Positions 51,425 to 59,159 of a DNA stretch of 64,000 bases are shown here, one piece after another. The position numbers and the translations under genes are program-made. The notes under the pieces were generated by a model that did not search any database, was not told the origin of the DNA, and saw only the letters and a list, made by a program, of their open reading frames with translations. Every line of letters begins with the position of its first letter. Within the stretch, counting starts at the first letter, position 1. Source of the DNA: Angelakisella sp. (GTDB taxonomy: Bacteria; Bacillota; Clostridia; Oscillospirales; Ruminococcaceae); contig JAHHTQ010000001.1 of assembly GCA_020024555.1 (NCBI GenBank), forward strand, positions 62,001 to 126,000. Direction: 5' to 3'.

Positions 51425-52786
51425 TTATCTGTCTTCGATTTTTTTATAGTCCCTGCGTTCCTGTATGTTTACATAAGAGGGACGGATAATTTTTCCCATA
51501 TTTATTAATTCTTCTATTCTGTGGGCGCTCCAACCGGCAATTCTTCCGACAGCAAAAATTGGCGTATATAATTCCATAGGTAAATTCAGCATTTTGTAAA
51601 CAAAGCCACTGTAAAAGTCAACATTTGCGCTGACGCCTTTATATATTTTGCGTTCGCCGGCAATAACCTGCGGAGCAAGTTTATCAATCAAAGTATATAG
51701 TTTGTATTCTTTTTCCATATTCTTTTCTTTTGATAATTTTTCTATGTAATATTTCAGTATTAACGCGCGAGGGTCACTTAAAGAATAGACAGCATGACCC
51801 ATTCCGTATATGAGGCCTGAATTATCAAAAGCTTTTTTATCAAGTATTTTTTGTAAATAATTGCTTATTTCGTCTTCGTCTTCCCAATCTTTTATGTGTG
51901 ATTTCATATCTTCAAACATCTGCACAACTTTTATATTTGCGCCACCATGTCTTGGACCTTTTAATGAAGCAAGAGCAGCCGCCATACAGGAATAAGTGTC
52001 TGTTCCGGAAGATGTTACTACATGGGTGGTAAATGTTGAGTTATTACCGCCACCGTGTTCGGCGTGTAGAAGTAAACATATATCAAGAATTTTTGCTTCC
52101 AGAGGAGTATATTCTGAGTTTGCCCTAAGCATTGACAGTATATTTTCGGCAGTGGACAGTCCCATATTCGGCGCATGTATATATAAGCTTCCGCTCGCTT
52201 TGTAGTAATTATATGCTTGGTAGCCATATACACAGAACATTGGAAATACGGCGATAAGTTGCATACATTGTCGCACAACATTCGCAAGGGCTATGTCGTC
52301 GGAATTCGTATCATAGCTTGCCATTGTCAATACGCTTCTTGCCAATGAGTTCATCATATCGTTGCTGGGAGCTTTCAGTATTACATCACGAACAAAGTTT
52401 GTAGGTAGACTGCGATAGTATGACAATTGACTGATAAAATCACTCAATTGTTTTTCGTTTGGCAGTTCGCCAAACATAAGCAAGTATACAGTTTCCTCAT
52501 AGCCGGTATTGTTTTTTACACCTCTGACAATATCCTTTATATTGTATCCTCTGTAATATAACTCGCCTTCATCGGGTAATGTTTCACCGTTTACTGTTTT
52601 TGTCGCATGTATTTCTGATATTTGTGTGAGTCCTGCAAGCACACCCTTGCCGTTTATGTCCCGTAACCCTCTTTTAATATCAAATTTATTATAATTTTCC
52701 GGCGCAAATTTACTTGTAGACAAACTTAGTTGTGTAAGTTTTTCAATTTCCTCTGTTACTAATGAATAATAAGGGTTGTTTGCCAT
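51425..52786 (-). CDS. gltA: Citrate synthase (Si-type)
   Basis: 453 residues. The family core is clear: GELYYRGYNIKDIVRGVKNN, catalytic histidines in LLHAEHGGGNNSTFTTHVV and the SGLIYGMGHAVYSLSDPRA segment, with the Asp region ANVDFYSGFVYKML near the C-terminus. It condenses oxaloacetate with acetyl-CoA. It is about 20 residues longer than E. coli GltA with an N-terminal extension, as in many Clostridia. No other TCA gene is adjacent. GAGGAGGAACAC lies before the ATG. Confidence 0.95.
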   Translation of the reverse strand: MANNPYYSLVTEEIEKLTQLSLSTSKFAPENYNKFDIKRGLRDINGKGVLAGLTQISEIHATKTVNGETLPDEGELYYRGYNIKDIVRGVKNNTGYEETVYLLMFGELPNEKQLSDFISQLSYYRSLPTNFVRDVILKAPSNDMMNSLARSVLTMASYDTNSDDIALANVVRQCMQLIAVFPMFCVYGYQAYNYYKASGSLYIHAPNMGLSTAENILSMLRANSEYTPLEAKILDICLLLHAEHGGGNNSTFTTHVVTSSGTDTYSCMAAALASLKGPRHGGANIKVVQMFEDMKSHIKDWEDEDEISNYLQKILDKKAFDNSGLIYGMGHAVYSLSDPRALILKYYIEKLSKEKNMEKEYKLYTLIDKLAPQVIAGERKIYKGVSANVDFYSGFVYKMLNLPMELYTPIFAVGRIAGWSAHRIEELINMGKIIRPSYVNIQERRDYKKIEDR

Positions 52787-52974
52787 AAGTGTTCCTCCTC
52801 AAATATATTTTTGAAATATAATAAAGCCAGCATATTAAAAGCGTTTGATGTAGTATTTTAGATAAGTACTTGTTACTAGAAATTATAACATAATATATTG
52901 AATTTTTGCAAGTTTAAAATGATAGATTATTTATCGATATCAATCAAAAGTATTACCTATTTTAATAAATAAAC

Positions 52975-53004
52975 TTGACATTATAATAATGTGTGTAGTA
53001 CAAT
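52975..53004 (+). promoter_or_regulatory. Sigma-A promoter for cobalamin-riboswitch transcript
   Basis: TTGACA at 52975-52980, 18-base spacer, TACAAT at 52999-53004, 65 or so bases before the riboswitch. The stretch 52787-52974 holds only the citrate synthase leader and AT-rich sequence. Confidence 0.65.
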
Positions 53005-53070
53005 TATAACATTGATTTTTTGTATAATATACATAATCATAAGCTAAATTAAAACTTAATACAATAACGA

Positions 53071-53240
53071 TGGTTTAAAGTAATTACATTATTTTAATTA
53101 AAAGGGAATGCTGTGAAATTCAGCAACAGTCCTCGCTACTGTAAGTGTGACAAAGAATAGTTATTGCCACTGAGATTTATGATTTGTAAATTTTGGGAAG
53201 GTTTATTCTGCGGGTGAGCATAAGTCAGGAGACCTGCCTT
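53071..53240 (+). promoter_or_regulatory. Cobalamin (AdoCbl-class) riboswitch
   Basis: Conserved blocks occur in order: AAAAGGGAATGCTGTGAAATT, CAGCAACAGTCCTCGCTACT followed by GTAAGTGTGA, GCCACTG, TTTGGGAAGG and the B12 box AAGTCAGGAGACCTGCC (53222-53238). Cobalamin riboswitches repress uptake or synthesis genes when bound. Here it precedes an ABC importer with permease, ATPase and binding protein. Exact helix limits were not computed. Confidence 0.93.
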
Positions 53241-53294
53241 GTTATGAAGAAGATAAGTGTATTTTCGATGGAAAAATATCGCTATGTTAGTTGT

Positions 53295-53334
53295 GGGATA
53301 CTTATACGTAGGGGATAGGTGTCTCATTTTTTTT
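53295..53334 (+). terminator. Riboswitch-controlled terminator before btuC
   Basis: GGGATACTTAT / ATAGGTGTCTC (11 pairs including G-U pairs), loop ACGTAGGGG, followed by A and eight T. It stands between the riboswitch and the permease start, so control is probably by transcription termination. Confidence 0.82.
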
Positions 53335-53362
53335 ATATGATAAAATTGTAGAGGTAATAATT

Positions 53363-54370
53363 TTGATAACTGAGAAAGTAAAGTCAAATAGAGAAAAAGT
53401 ATTGATAATTTTAATTTTGTTTATAATTACAATTATATCTATTGTGGCTTCCGTATGTTTGGGAACAATGAAATTTACTGTTTTGCAATCATTAAGGGCG
53501 ATATTTGTCAATGATGACAGTTCTGCTAGGCTTATAATATGGAATATTCGATTGCCACGGGTTTTGGCAGGGGGACTTGTTGGCATTTGTCTTTCGCTCG
53601 CAGGCTGTATTCTTCAGGGTGTTATGAGGAATAATTTGGCGTCACCGTCAACTATCGGCGTAACAGGAGGAGCAACATTTGTCGGATACTTAACGCTTGT
53701 TGCATTTCCTCATTTAAGTTATCTGTTGCCGATAGGTTCAATTCTTGGCGCGTTTTTAACTACTATGATTATATATGCGATAGCATATCAAAGGGGAGTG
53801 AGTCCGGTTAAAATGATATTGTCGGGACTTGCGGTATCGGCAGTTTTCGGCGCATTTAATGACATAATCAAAATATTTTTTTCCGATACGCTTCAAAATG
53901 CAACAGGTTTTTTGGTAGGTAGTATGAATGGTGTAAGTTGGAAAAATTTATTTGTTATATTGCCTTATGCTTTGGTGGGAATAGCAGTTGTTTTTTTTCT
54001 TCCCACAAAGATGAATATATTAATGCTGGGAGATGAAATAGCCAATACTTTGGGATTAAGAACAGAGTTGTTCAGACTCCTATTAATCATTGTTTCTTCG
54101 CTTTTAGCAGGTGCGGCAATATCGGTTGCGGGTTTAATTGGTTTTGTCGGACTGATAGTCCCGCATATTGCGAGATTGTTGGTGGGTTCAGATTATAAAT
54201 ATCTGTTTCCGACATCGATATTTTTGGGTGCGAGTGTGCTTATAATTTGTGATACTATTGGCAGGATTATATTCAGCGGAACAGAAATTTCCGTAAGTAT
54301 TGTAATGTCATTTATCGGCGCTCCATTCTTTTTGTATTTATTACGCAGTAAAGAGAACAGGGGTGTTTAA
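53363..54370 (+). CDS. btuC: Cobalamin/iron-type ABC transporter permease (FecCD family)
   Basis: 335 residues of FecCD/BtuC type, about ten transmembrane helices. Seen: SARLIIWNIRLPRVLAGGLV with the conserved R-L-P-R, AGCILQGVMRNNLASPSTIG, the LSGLAVSAVFGAFNDIIKIF segment and VAGLIGFVGLIVPHIARLLV (GLIVPH coupling loop). The family carries siderophores or cobalamin; the cobalamin riboswitch upstream decides for corrinoids. Start is TTG at 53363 with GAGGTAAT upstream. Confidence 0.9.
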   Translation: MITEKVKSNREKVLIILILFIITIISIVASVCLGTMKFTVLQSLRAIFVNDDSSARLIIWNIRLPRVLAGGLVGICLSLAGCILQGVMRNNLASPSTIGVTGGATFVGYLTLVAFPHLSYLLPIGSILGAFLTTMIIYAIAYQRGVSPVKMILSGLAVSAVFGAFNDIIKIFFSDTLQNATGFLVGSMNGVSWKNLFVILPYALVGIAVVFFLPTKMNILMLGDEIANTLGLRTELFRLLLIIVSSLLAGAAISVAGLIGFVGLIVPHIARLLVGSDYKYLFPTSIFLGASVLIICDTIGRIIFSGTEISVSIVMSFIGAPFFLYLLRSKENRGV

Positions 54371-54371
54371 A

Positions 54372-55160
54372 ATGTACTTTGGTTTTAAGAATATAACAGT
54401 AAATTACGGGAAAAACACTGTACTCGAAGATATAACAATGGATTTTCAAAAAGGAAAAATATCTGTAATAATAGGTGAAAACGGTTGCGGAAAAAGTACG
54501 CTTTTAAAGACTATATCAAAAGCAGTTGCTTATAAAAAAGGGAAGATAATTTTTGATGATAAGGAAATTAAACAATATAAATCCAAAGAACTTGCGAAAA
54601 AGATTGCTTACTTGCCACAATACCACGATATAGCCTATGACATAGATGTCAATACTTTGGTATCTTATGGTCGTTATCCATACTTAAAATTCGGTAGGGG
54701 AATACTTAAACAAGACATTGAAATCATTGAAAATGCGCTTAAAATCACAGGTTTAACAAAGCTTAAACATCAAAAAGTGAGTACGCTTTCCGGTGGGGAA
54801 AGACAGAGAGCATGGCTTGCAATGGCAATAGCGCAGCAACCGGAAGTACTTGTTTTAGATGAACCCACTACATATCTAGATATAGGTTATCAAGTGGAAA
54901 TTTTGGAACTGATAAGAAAGCTGTCAAAAGAGATAGATTTAACTGTTGTAATGGTTTTACATGATATTAATTTTGCCGCAAGGTACGCGGACTATATTTA
55001 TGTAATAAAAAATAATCATATTTTTGCAAAAGGAACACCCCAAAAAATTATTACTGCGCAAAATATGAAAGATGTTTTCAGAATAATATGTGAAGTAAAA
55101 AATGATGATATTAATAATTGTCCATATTTTATTGTGAATGGAATTAATGATTTAAATTAG
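54372..55160 (+). CDS. btuD: Cobalamin-type ABC transporter ATP-binding protein
   Basis: About 262 residues with Walker A GENGCGKST, ABC signature TLSGGERQRAWLAMA, Walker B VLVLDEPTTYLD and the switch histidine MVLHDIN. The Q-loop is LPQYHD. Closest to FecE/BtuD subfamily by its LDIGYQVEILELI stretch. ATG 54372 is preferred over the in-frame GTG at 54363, which overlaps the ribosome binding site. It follows btuC by one base. Confidence 0.93.
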   Translation: MYFGFKNITVNYGKNTVLEDITMDFQKGKISVIIGENGCGKSTLLKTISKAVAYKKGKIIFDDKEIKQYKSKELAKKIAYLPQYHDIAYDIDVNTLVSYGRYPYLKFGRGILKQDIEIIENALKITGLTKLKHQKVSTLSGGERQRAWLAMAIAQQPEVLVLDEPTTYLDIGYQVEILELIRKLSKEIDLTVVMVLHDINFAARYADYIYVIKNNHIFAKGTPQKIITAQNMKDVFRIICEVKNDDINNCPYFIVNGINDLN

Positions 55161-55212
55161 CTTTTAACAGCAAATTAAATATATTTTTTAAGTTTTGTAA
55201 GGAGATAAGAAA

Positions 55213-56310
55213 ATGAAAATTAAAGTTTTGTCTTTATTGATAGCAGGTATTATGTTGCTGTCAGCAGTAGGTTGCGGACAGAAAACAGATGCAGACAACA
55301 CATCATCAATATCAGAAAGTTCTGAAACCCAGACAGAATTGGAGAAAAATAAAAATGATGAAATAACAGATATTAAAAACAGTTATATAGAGGCTGCCAA
55401 TAAGGTCGTGGTTGATGAAAACAGTGTAACGTTTACCGATGATTCAGGTAGAGAGAGTATCACAATCAACAAAAATCCTAAAAAAGTTGCAATTCTATAT
55501 GCAAGTCATACTTGTCTATGGTATGAAGCGGGCGGTGTTGCAAATGGTGTAATTGGTGGGAAAAGCGCAATAGAACTGTATAATGAGCAAATTGGCAGAG
55601 ATATTACACAAGACGAAGGTATTGAGGTACTGGCAACAAGTGGCTCTGCAAAAACGTGGAAAATAGAGAATATAATAGCAACAAAACCCGATATAATTAT
55701 ATGTTCGACAGCAATGTCGGGATACAAAACCATTAAAGATGCGGCAGACGCTGCAAATATTCCTGTAATTGCCATAAAGTACAGTGGATTATCAGACTAT
55801 TTAAAGTGGTTTAAGGTTTTTTGCAATATAAATTCAAAGCCAGAGCTATGGGATACAGTTGCAAACAAAACCCTTGATAAAGTAACAGAAACCATTGTAA
55901 ATATTCCAACAGACAAAAGTCCGAAAGTTGTTTCAATATTGGTAAGTCCTGACGGTGAATCAAAAGTAAACTGCAAATCTACGGATATGGGTGTGCTTAT
56001 CAGTGAATTAAAAGCGACAAATATTGCGGATAAATGGGACAAAACAGGAAAAGCCACACGATTGGATTTAAATATGGAAGCGCTGTATGCAGAAAATCCG
56101 GATATTATACTTATTCAGTGCATAAGTTCAGAGAATTTGGCAAAAGAAATTGTAGAGAGGGATTTCAGCAATAATCCTGTATGGAAAGAGTTACAGGCAG
56201 TAAAGAACAATAAAGTTTACTATATGCCAAACAATTTATTCCATAACAGACCAAATGCAAAATACGGTGATGCTTACGCGTATATGGCAGGTGTTTTGTA
56301 CAATAAATAA
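55213..56310 (+). CDS. btuF: Corrinoid-type substrate-binding lipoprotein (BtuF-like)
   Basis: 365 residues. Lipobox SAVGC (about residue 22), a Ser/Glu/Asp-rich linker to about 75, then a class III periplasmic-binding fold: DDSGRESITINKNPKKVAIL, IIATKPDIIICSTAMSGYKT, ENPDIILIQ and the C-terminal KNNKVYYMPNNLFHNRPNAK. It delivers substrate to the permease. Downstream of the riboswitch operon, in the order permease-ATPase-binding protein; a terminator ends the operon. Confidence 0.87.
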   Translation: MKIKVLSLLIAGIMLLSAVGCGQKTDADNTSSISESSETQTELEKNKNDEITDIKNSYIEAANKVVVDENSVTFTDDSGRESITINKNPKKVAILYASHTCLWYEAGGVANGVIGGKSAIELYNEQIGRDITQDEGIEVLATSGSAKTWKIENIIATKPDIIICSTAMSGYKTIKDAADAANIPVIAIKYSGLSDYLKWFKVFCNINSKPELWDTVANKTLDKVTETIVNIPTDKSPKVVSILVSPDGESKVNCKSTDMGVLISELKATNIADKWDKTGKATRLDLNMEALYAENPDIILIQCISSENLAKEIVERDFSNNPVWKELQAVKNNKVYYMPNNLFHNRPNAKYGDAYAYMAGVLYNK

Positions 56311-56322
56311 AATATAAATAAT

Positions 56323-56363
56323 AAACTCTTGAAATTGCCGTATGGATTTTTCAAGAGTTTTTG
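56323..56363 (+). terminator. Terminator after btuF, possibly bidirectional
   Basis: AAACTCTTGAAA / TTTTTCAAGAGTTT with a run of T on the plus strand and A on the other side, between convergent btuF and the GNAT gene. Confidence 0.88.
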
Positions 56364-56373
56364 TTATATATGC

Positions 56374-56889
56374 TTATATTATTTTTTCATAGGCAAGACG
56401 CTCATTCTGACTGTCCGTTTTTCCGTCAAGATAAATTATACCGCAGTAGGCGAACCCATTTTTCAGCAGAAATTTTTGCATTGACAGATTTTGCCTATGC
56501 GTATCCACTCTTATAGAGTGAATGTTTTTTTCCTGTGATAAGCTCTCTGCTTTGTCAACAAATTGTTTGGCGATATTTTTTCCTTTAAAATCGCTGTTTA
56601 CAGCTATTCTATGTATGGCGCAAAATTCATTGTCGGATAACCATTTTCCGTCAAATATTTTGTCATAGTTTGTATCACCCAAAAATGTGATGACAGATGT
56701 TCCTATGATTTTGCCATTATCTTCTATAATGTATGATACTGATGTATCTATATCCATTGTGATTTGTTCTCTGTTTGGATAACCGTCTTGCCACTGATTA
56801 ATACCGCTTTCTTTCATATATTGTTTTGCCATATCAATAATTTCAATAATACTGTCAATATCACTATATGTACTTTGTTTAACTTCCAT
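56374..56889 (-). CDS. GNAT family N-acetyltransferase
   Basis: 171 residues with the GNAT fold. The acetyl-CoA loop is AVNSDFKGKNIAKQFVDKAE, after the strand ICIAHRIAVN-like segment (EFCAIHRIAV), and a C-terminal LKNGFAYCGIIYLDGKT. Substrate is unknown; similar proteins act on amino acids, peptides or antibiotics. Starts at ATG with GGAGGAAAG upstream, 22 bases after the ylmC stop on the same strand. Confidence 0.88.
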   Translation of the reverse strand: MEVKQSTYSDIDSIIEIIDMAKQYMKESGINQWQDGYPNREQITMDIDTSVSYIIEDNGKIIGTSVITFLGDTNYDKIFDGKWLSDNEFCAIHRIAVNSDFKGKNIAKQFVDKAESLSQEKNIHSIRVDTHRQNLSMQKFLLKNGFAYCGIIYLDGKTDSQNERLAYEKII

Positions 56890-56911
56890 TTTCTTTCCTC
56901 CGCTGTTTTAC

Positions 56912-57205
56912 TTATCCCATCAATCTATCAAAGAGTCCGTAACATTTTTTACAATCATTTCTCGGTGTGCAAACACATCTTACAAGTACCGTATCTTCAC
57001 CTATACATTCAATATTTTCCCATTTTATTATAATATCTTCTTCTTTACCGAGCAGTCCGAAAAGTTTTGGTTTACCGTAAATTATTAGGGCAAGAACTCT
57101 TGCGCAACAGGTGTCTATTTCAACATCACAAACTGCGCCCAAACATTCTCCGTTATTGATGTTTACAACTTCTTTATTACGTAAATCTATTAATCTGCAA
57201 ATCAA
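56912..57205 (-). CDS. ylmC: YlmC/YmxH family sporulation protein (PRC-barrel)
   Basis: 97 residues with a PRC-barrel fold: LIDLRNKEVVNINNGECLGA, DVEIDTCCARVLALIIYGK and LFGLLGKEEDIIIKWENIEC. The C-terminal RCVCTPRNDCKKCYGLFDRL gives four extra cysteines. Members are expressed in sporulation in Bacillus. Start is TTG with GGAGGTAAC upstream. Supports a spore-forming lineage together with spoIIA-sigF. Confidence 0.9.
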   Translation of the reverse strand: MICRLIDLRNKEVVNINNGECLGAVCDVEIDTCCARVLALIIYGKPKLFGLLGKEEDIIIKWENIECIGEDTVLVRCVCTPRNDCKKCYGLFDRLMG

Positions 57206-57320
57206 AAACAGTTACCTCCTTTTTATAAAACTGTATTTTTTTATGGTATTTATAAAAAGTCAGAATATGACCTATATTATATAATATGCAAATTTGAATA
57301 TTAGATTTACACTTATATTT

Positions 57321-57974
57321 TTATTTTTTGCTAAATGGCGCTATGGGTAAGTTTAGTTTAAATTTACGAGATACCATACGTATAACTATTATAAGTATAA
57401 ATGTTATAAAAATAGCTAAATTTGTGTCATAAAGTCGTATATTTACATATACTATTCCACCTATAATAGAAGCTATCGCATATACTTGCTTACGGAAAAT
57501 AACCGGTGTTATGCCAACGATTATATCACGAAGTATGCCACCACCCACACCTGTGAGTGTTGCCACAAAAACAACAAGAAAACTATTGTCAGTGTAACCA
57601 TTTGTAATTGCCGTATCAGCTCCGACTACTGTAAAAGCGGCAAGTCCTATTGCATCACAAAAATCAATAAAAGGAAGATATTTATTTATTGTGTCTTGAT
57701 TGAGTTTATTGTGTCTCCAACATACGAATAAAAATACCAAAATACTTGTCAAAAACGCAATATTGACATAGACAGCGTTTCTGAACAGCATAGGCGGAAA
57801 CAGCCCAAGTAATATATCACGTATACAACCACCACCGACAGCAGTTATTCCTCCTAAGACAATCACACCGAAAATATCCATTTTTTTGCGTATTCCAAGC
57901 ATTGTTCCTGCAAGCGCAAAGGCAACTGTACCTATGATTTCTGTTATAAAAATTATTTTTTGCGTCAGCGTCAT
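57321..57974 (-). CDS. TRIC/UPF0126 family membrane protein (YvgT/YicG-like)
   Basis: About 217 residues with two repeats of three helices, each opening with a Gly-rich motif (LGGITAVGGGCIRDILLGLF and TLTGVGGGILRDIIVGITPV). This is the signature of prokaryotic TRIC-type cation channels, also annotated UPF0126. Substrate is potassium or a mixed cation in characterised relatives. An upstream in-frame TTG at 57992 overlaps GGGGAGA, so ATG 57974 is chosen. No obvious operon partner. Confidence 0.88.
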   Translation of the reverse strand: MTLTQKIIFITEIIGTVAFALAGTMLGIRKKMDIFGVIVLGGITAVGGGCIRDILLGLFPPMLFRNAVYVNIAFLTSILVFLFVCWRHNKLNQDTINKYLPFIDFCDAIGLAAFTVVGADTAITNGYTDNSFLVVFVATLTGVGGGILRDIIVGITPVIFRKQVYAIASIIGGIVYVNIRLYDTNLAIFITFILIIVIRMVSRKFKLNLPIAPFSKK

Positions 57975-57992
57975 TTCTATTAATCTCCCCAA

Positions 57993-58349
57993 AAATAATA
58001 CTAATATAGAATATGTAAGTAAGACAAAAACAGTGTATGCCTATCAAATACATATATTTATAGAATTGTATTTTAAAAAGCAAACTTATTTAACCACATA
58101 AATTTTAAAAAATCAATAGTTTTATTGATATTTTTTAATGCGAAATTATATTATGATAAACCAGACAAATACAATTAACATAATTATCGAAGCATTAAGG
58201 TAATAATATATAAATCTAATTGATATTTTTATTAATTTAATTATAAAACATCTTGCAAACAGCATATTTTTATGATAAACTGATATTGATTGTTAAATAA
58301 TTAATAATCAATATCAGTAAGTAATCGTACAGTATGAAAGGAAAACAGT
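57993..58349. other. Intergenic region before hypB, with promoter
   Basis: About 357 AT-rich bases, without any gene that I could support. It contains TTGCAA (58253-58258), 17-base spacer and TAAACT (58276-58281), a fair sigma-A promoter for hypB, overlapped by the dyad listed separately. Confidence 0.6.
58279..58318 (+). promoter_or_regulatory. Perfect 13-bp dyad upstream of hypB (operator candidate)
   Basis: ACTGATATTGATT (58279-58291) and AATCAATATCAGT (58306-58318) are perfect inverted arms separated by 14 bases. The left arm overlaps the hypB -10 (58276-58281), and the right arm ends 32 bases before the ATG. The spacing allows two half-sites as for NikR- or Fur-type regulators, but the arm sequence does not match a known box well enough to name it. 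Confidence 0.75.
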
Positions 58350-59018
58350 ATGGAAGAATTCAGAATTTTGGAAATTAAACAAAGTGTGTTTGAAAATAAT
58401 GACAGACAGGCAGATTTATTGAGAAGTGAGTTAAAAGAACAAAAAACATTTTTATTAAATCTGATGAGTTCACCGGGTTCTGGCAAGACAACAACACTTA
58501 CACGTGTTATAGAACAGTTAAAAGATGAGATGAAGATAGGTATAATGGAAGCTGATATTGATTCTGACGTTGATGCAAAAACGATATCGGGGACAGGCGC
58601 GAAGGTTATACAATTACATACAGGCGGAATGTGTCATCTTGATGCCGATATGACAAAGCAAGGTATTGAAGGACTGGGTACGGAAGAAATAGATCTCGCT
58701 ATTTTGGAGAATGTAGGTAATCTTGTTTGCCCTGCTGAGTTTGATACAGGCGCTGTAAAGAACGCAATGATTTTGAGTGTTCCCGAGGGTGACGATAAGC
58801 CACTTAAATATCCATTGATGTTTTCAATTTGTGACGTATTGCTGATAAATAAAATAGATGTATTGCCTTATTTTGATTTCAGTATTGAAAAATGTACAGA
58901 GAGAGTTAAAAAGCTAAATCCTGATATAAAAATAATACCAATTTCATCGAGAACAGGCGAGGGAATAGATGTATTTGCTGATTGGCTGAGAGAAGAAGTT
59001 GCAGAATGGAAAAAGTAA
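58350..59018 (+). CDS. hypB: Hydrogenase nickel incorporation GTPase HypB
   Basis: 222 residues of SIMIBI-class GTPase. P-loop SSPGSGKTT (about 41-48), G2/switch I EADIDSDVDAKTISG, the metal-site HTGGMCHLDADM with Cys and His, ILENVGNLVCPAEFD (switch II) and NKIDV. It lacks the extended N-terminal CxxCGC and His-rich regions of some HypB, so it is the short form. It loads nickel into NiFe hydrogenase maturation. hypA, C, D, E, F and hydrogenase genes are absent nearby. Behind the 13-bp dyad, ended by a terminator. Confidence 0.93.
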   Translation: MEEFRILEIKQSVFENNDRQADLLRSELKEQKTFLLNLMSSPGSGKTTTLTRVIEQLKDEMKIGIMEADIDSDVDAKTISGTGAKVIQLHTGGMCHLDADMTKQGIEGLGTEEIDLAILENVGNLVCPAEFDTGAVKNAMILSVPEGDDKPLKYPLMFSICDVLLINKIDVLPYFDFSIEKCTERVKKLNPDIKIIPISSRTGEGIDVFADWLREEVAEWKK

Positions 59019-59044
59019 AACAGAAGATATAGTTATTATTATAG

Positions 59045-59079
59045 ACTACCCTGTATAGTAAATTACAGGGTAGTTTTTT
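59045..59079 (+). terminator. Intrinsic terminator after hypB
   Basis: ACTACCCTGTA / TACAGGGTAGT, 11 pairs, followed by TTTTTT. Confidence 0.92.
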
Positions 59080-59092
59080 AATAAACAATAGG

Positions 59093-59130
59093 TAAGAGCC
59101 ACACGGTTAAATTTATCTGTGTGGCTCTTA
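59093..59130 (-). terminator. Hairpin downstream of the EF-G-like gene
   Basis: TAAGAGCCACAC / GTGTGGCTCTTA, 12 perfect pairs. It is placed to end the minus-strand gene, though the U-run that follows (CCTATTGTTT) is weak. Confidence 0.6.
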
Positions 59131-59159
59131 CTATATTCTTATTCAATTTAGGGGAATTG

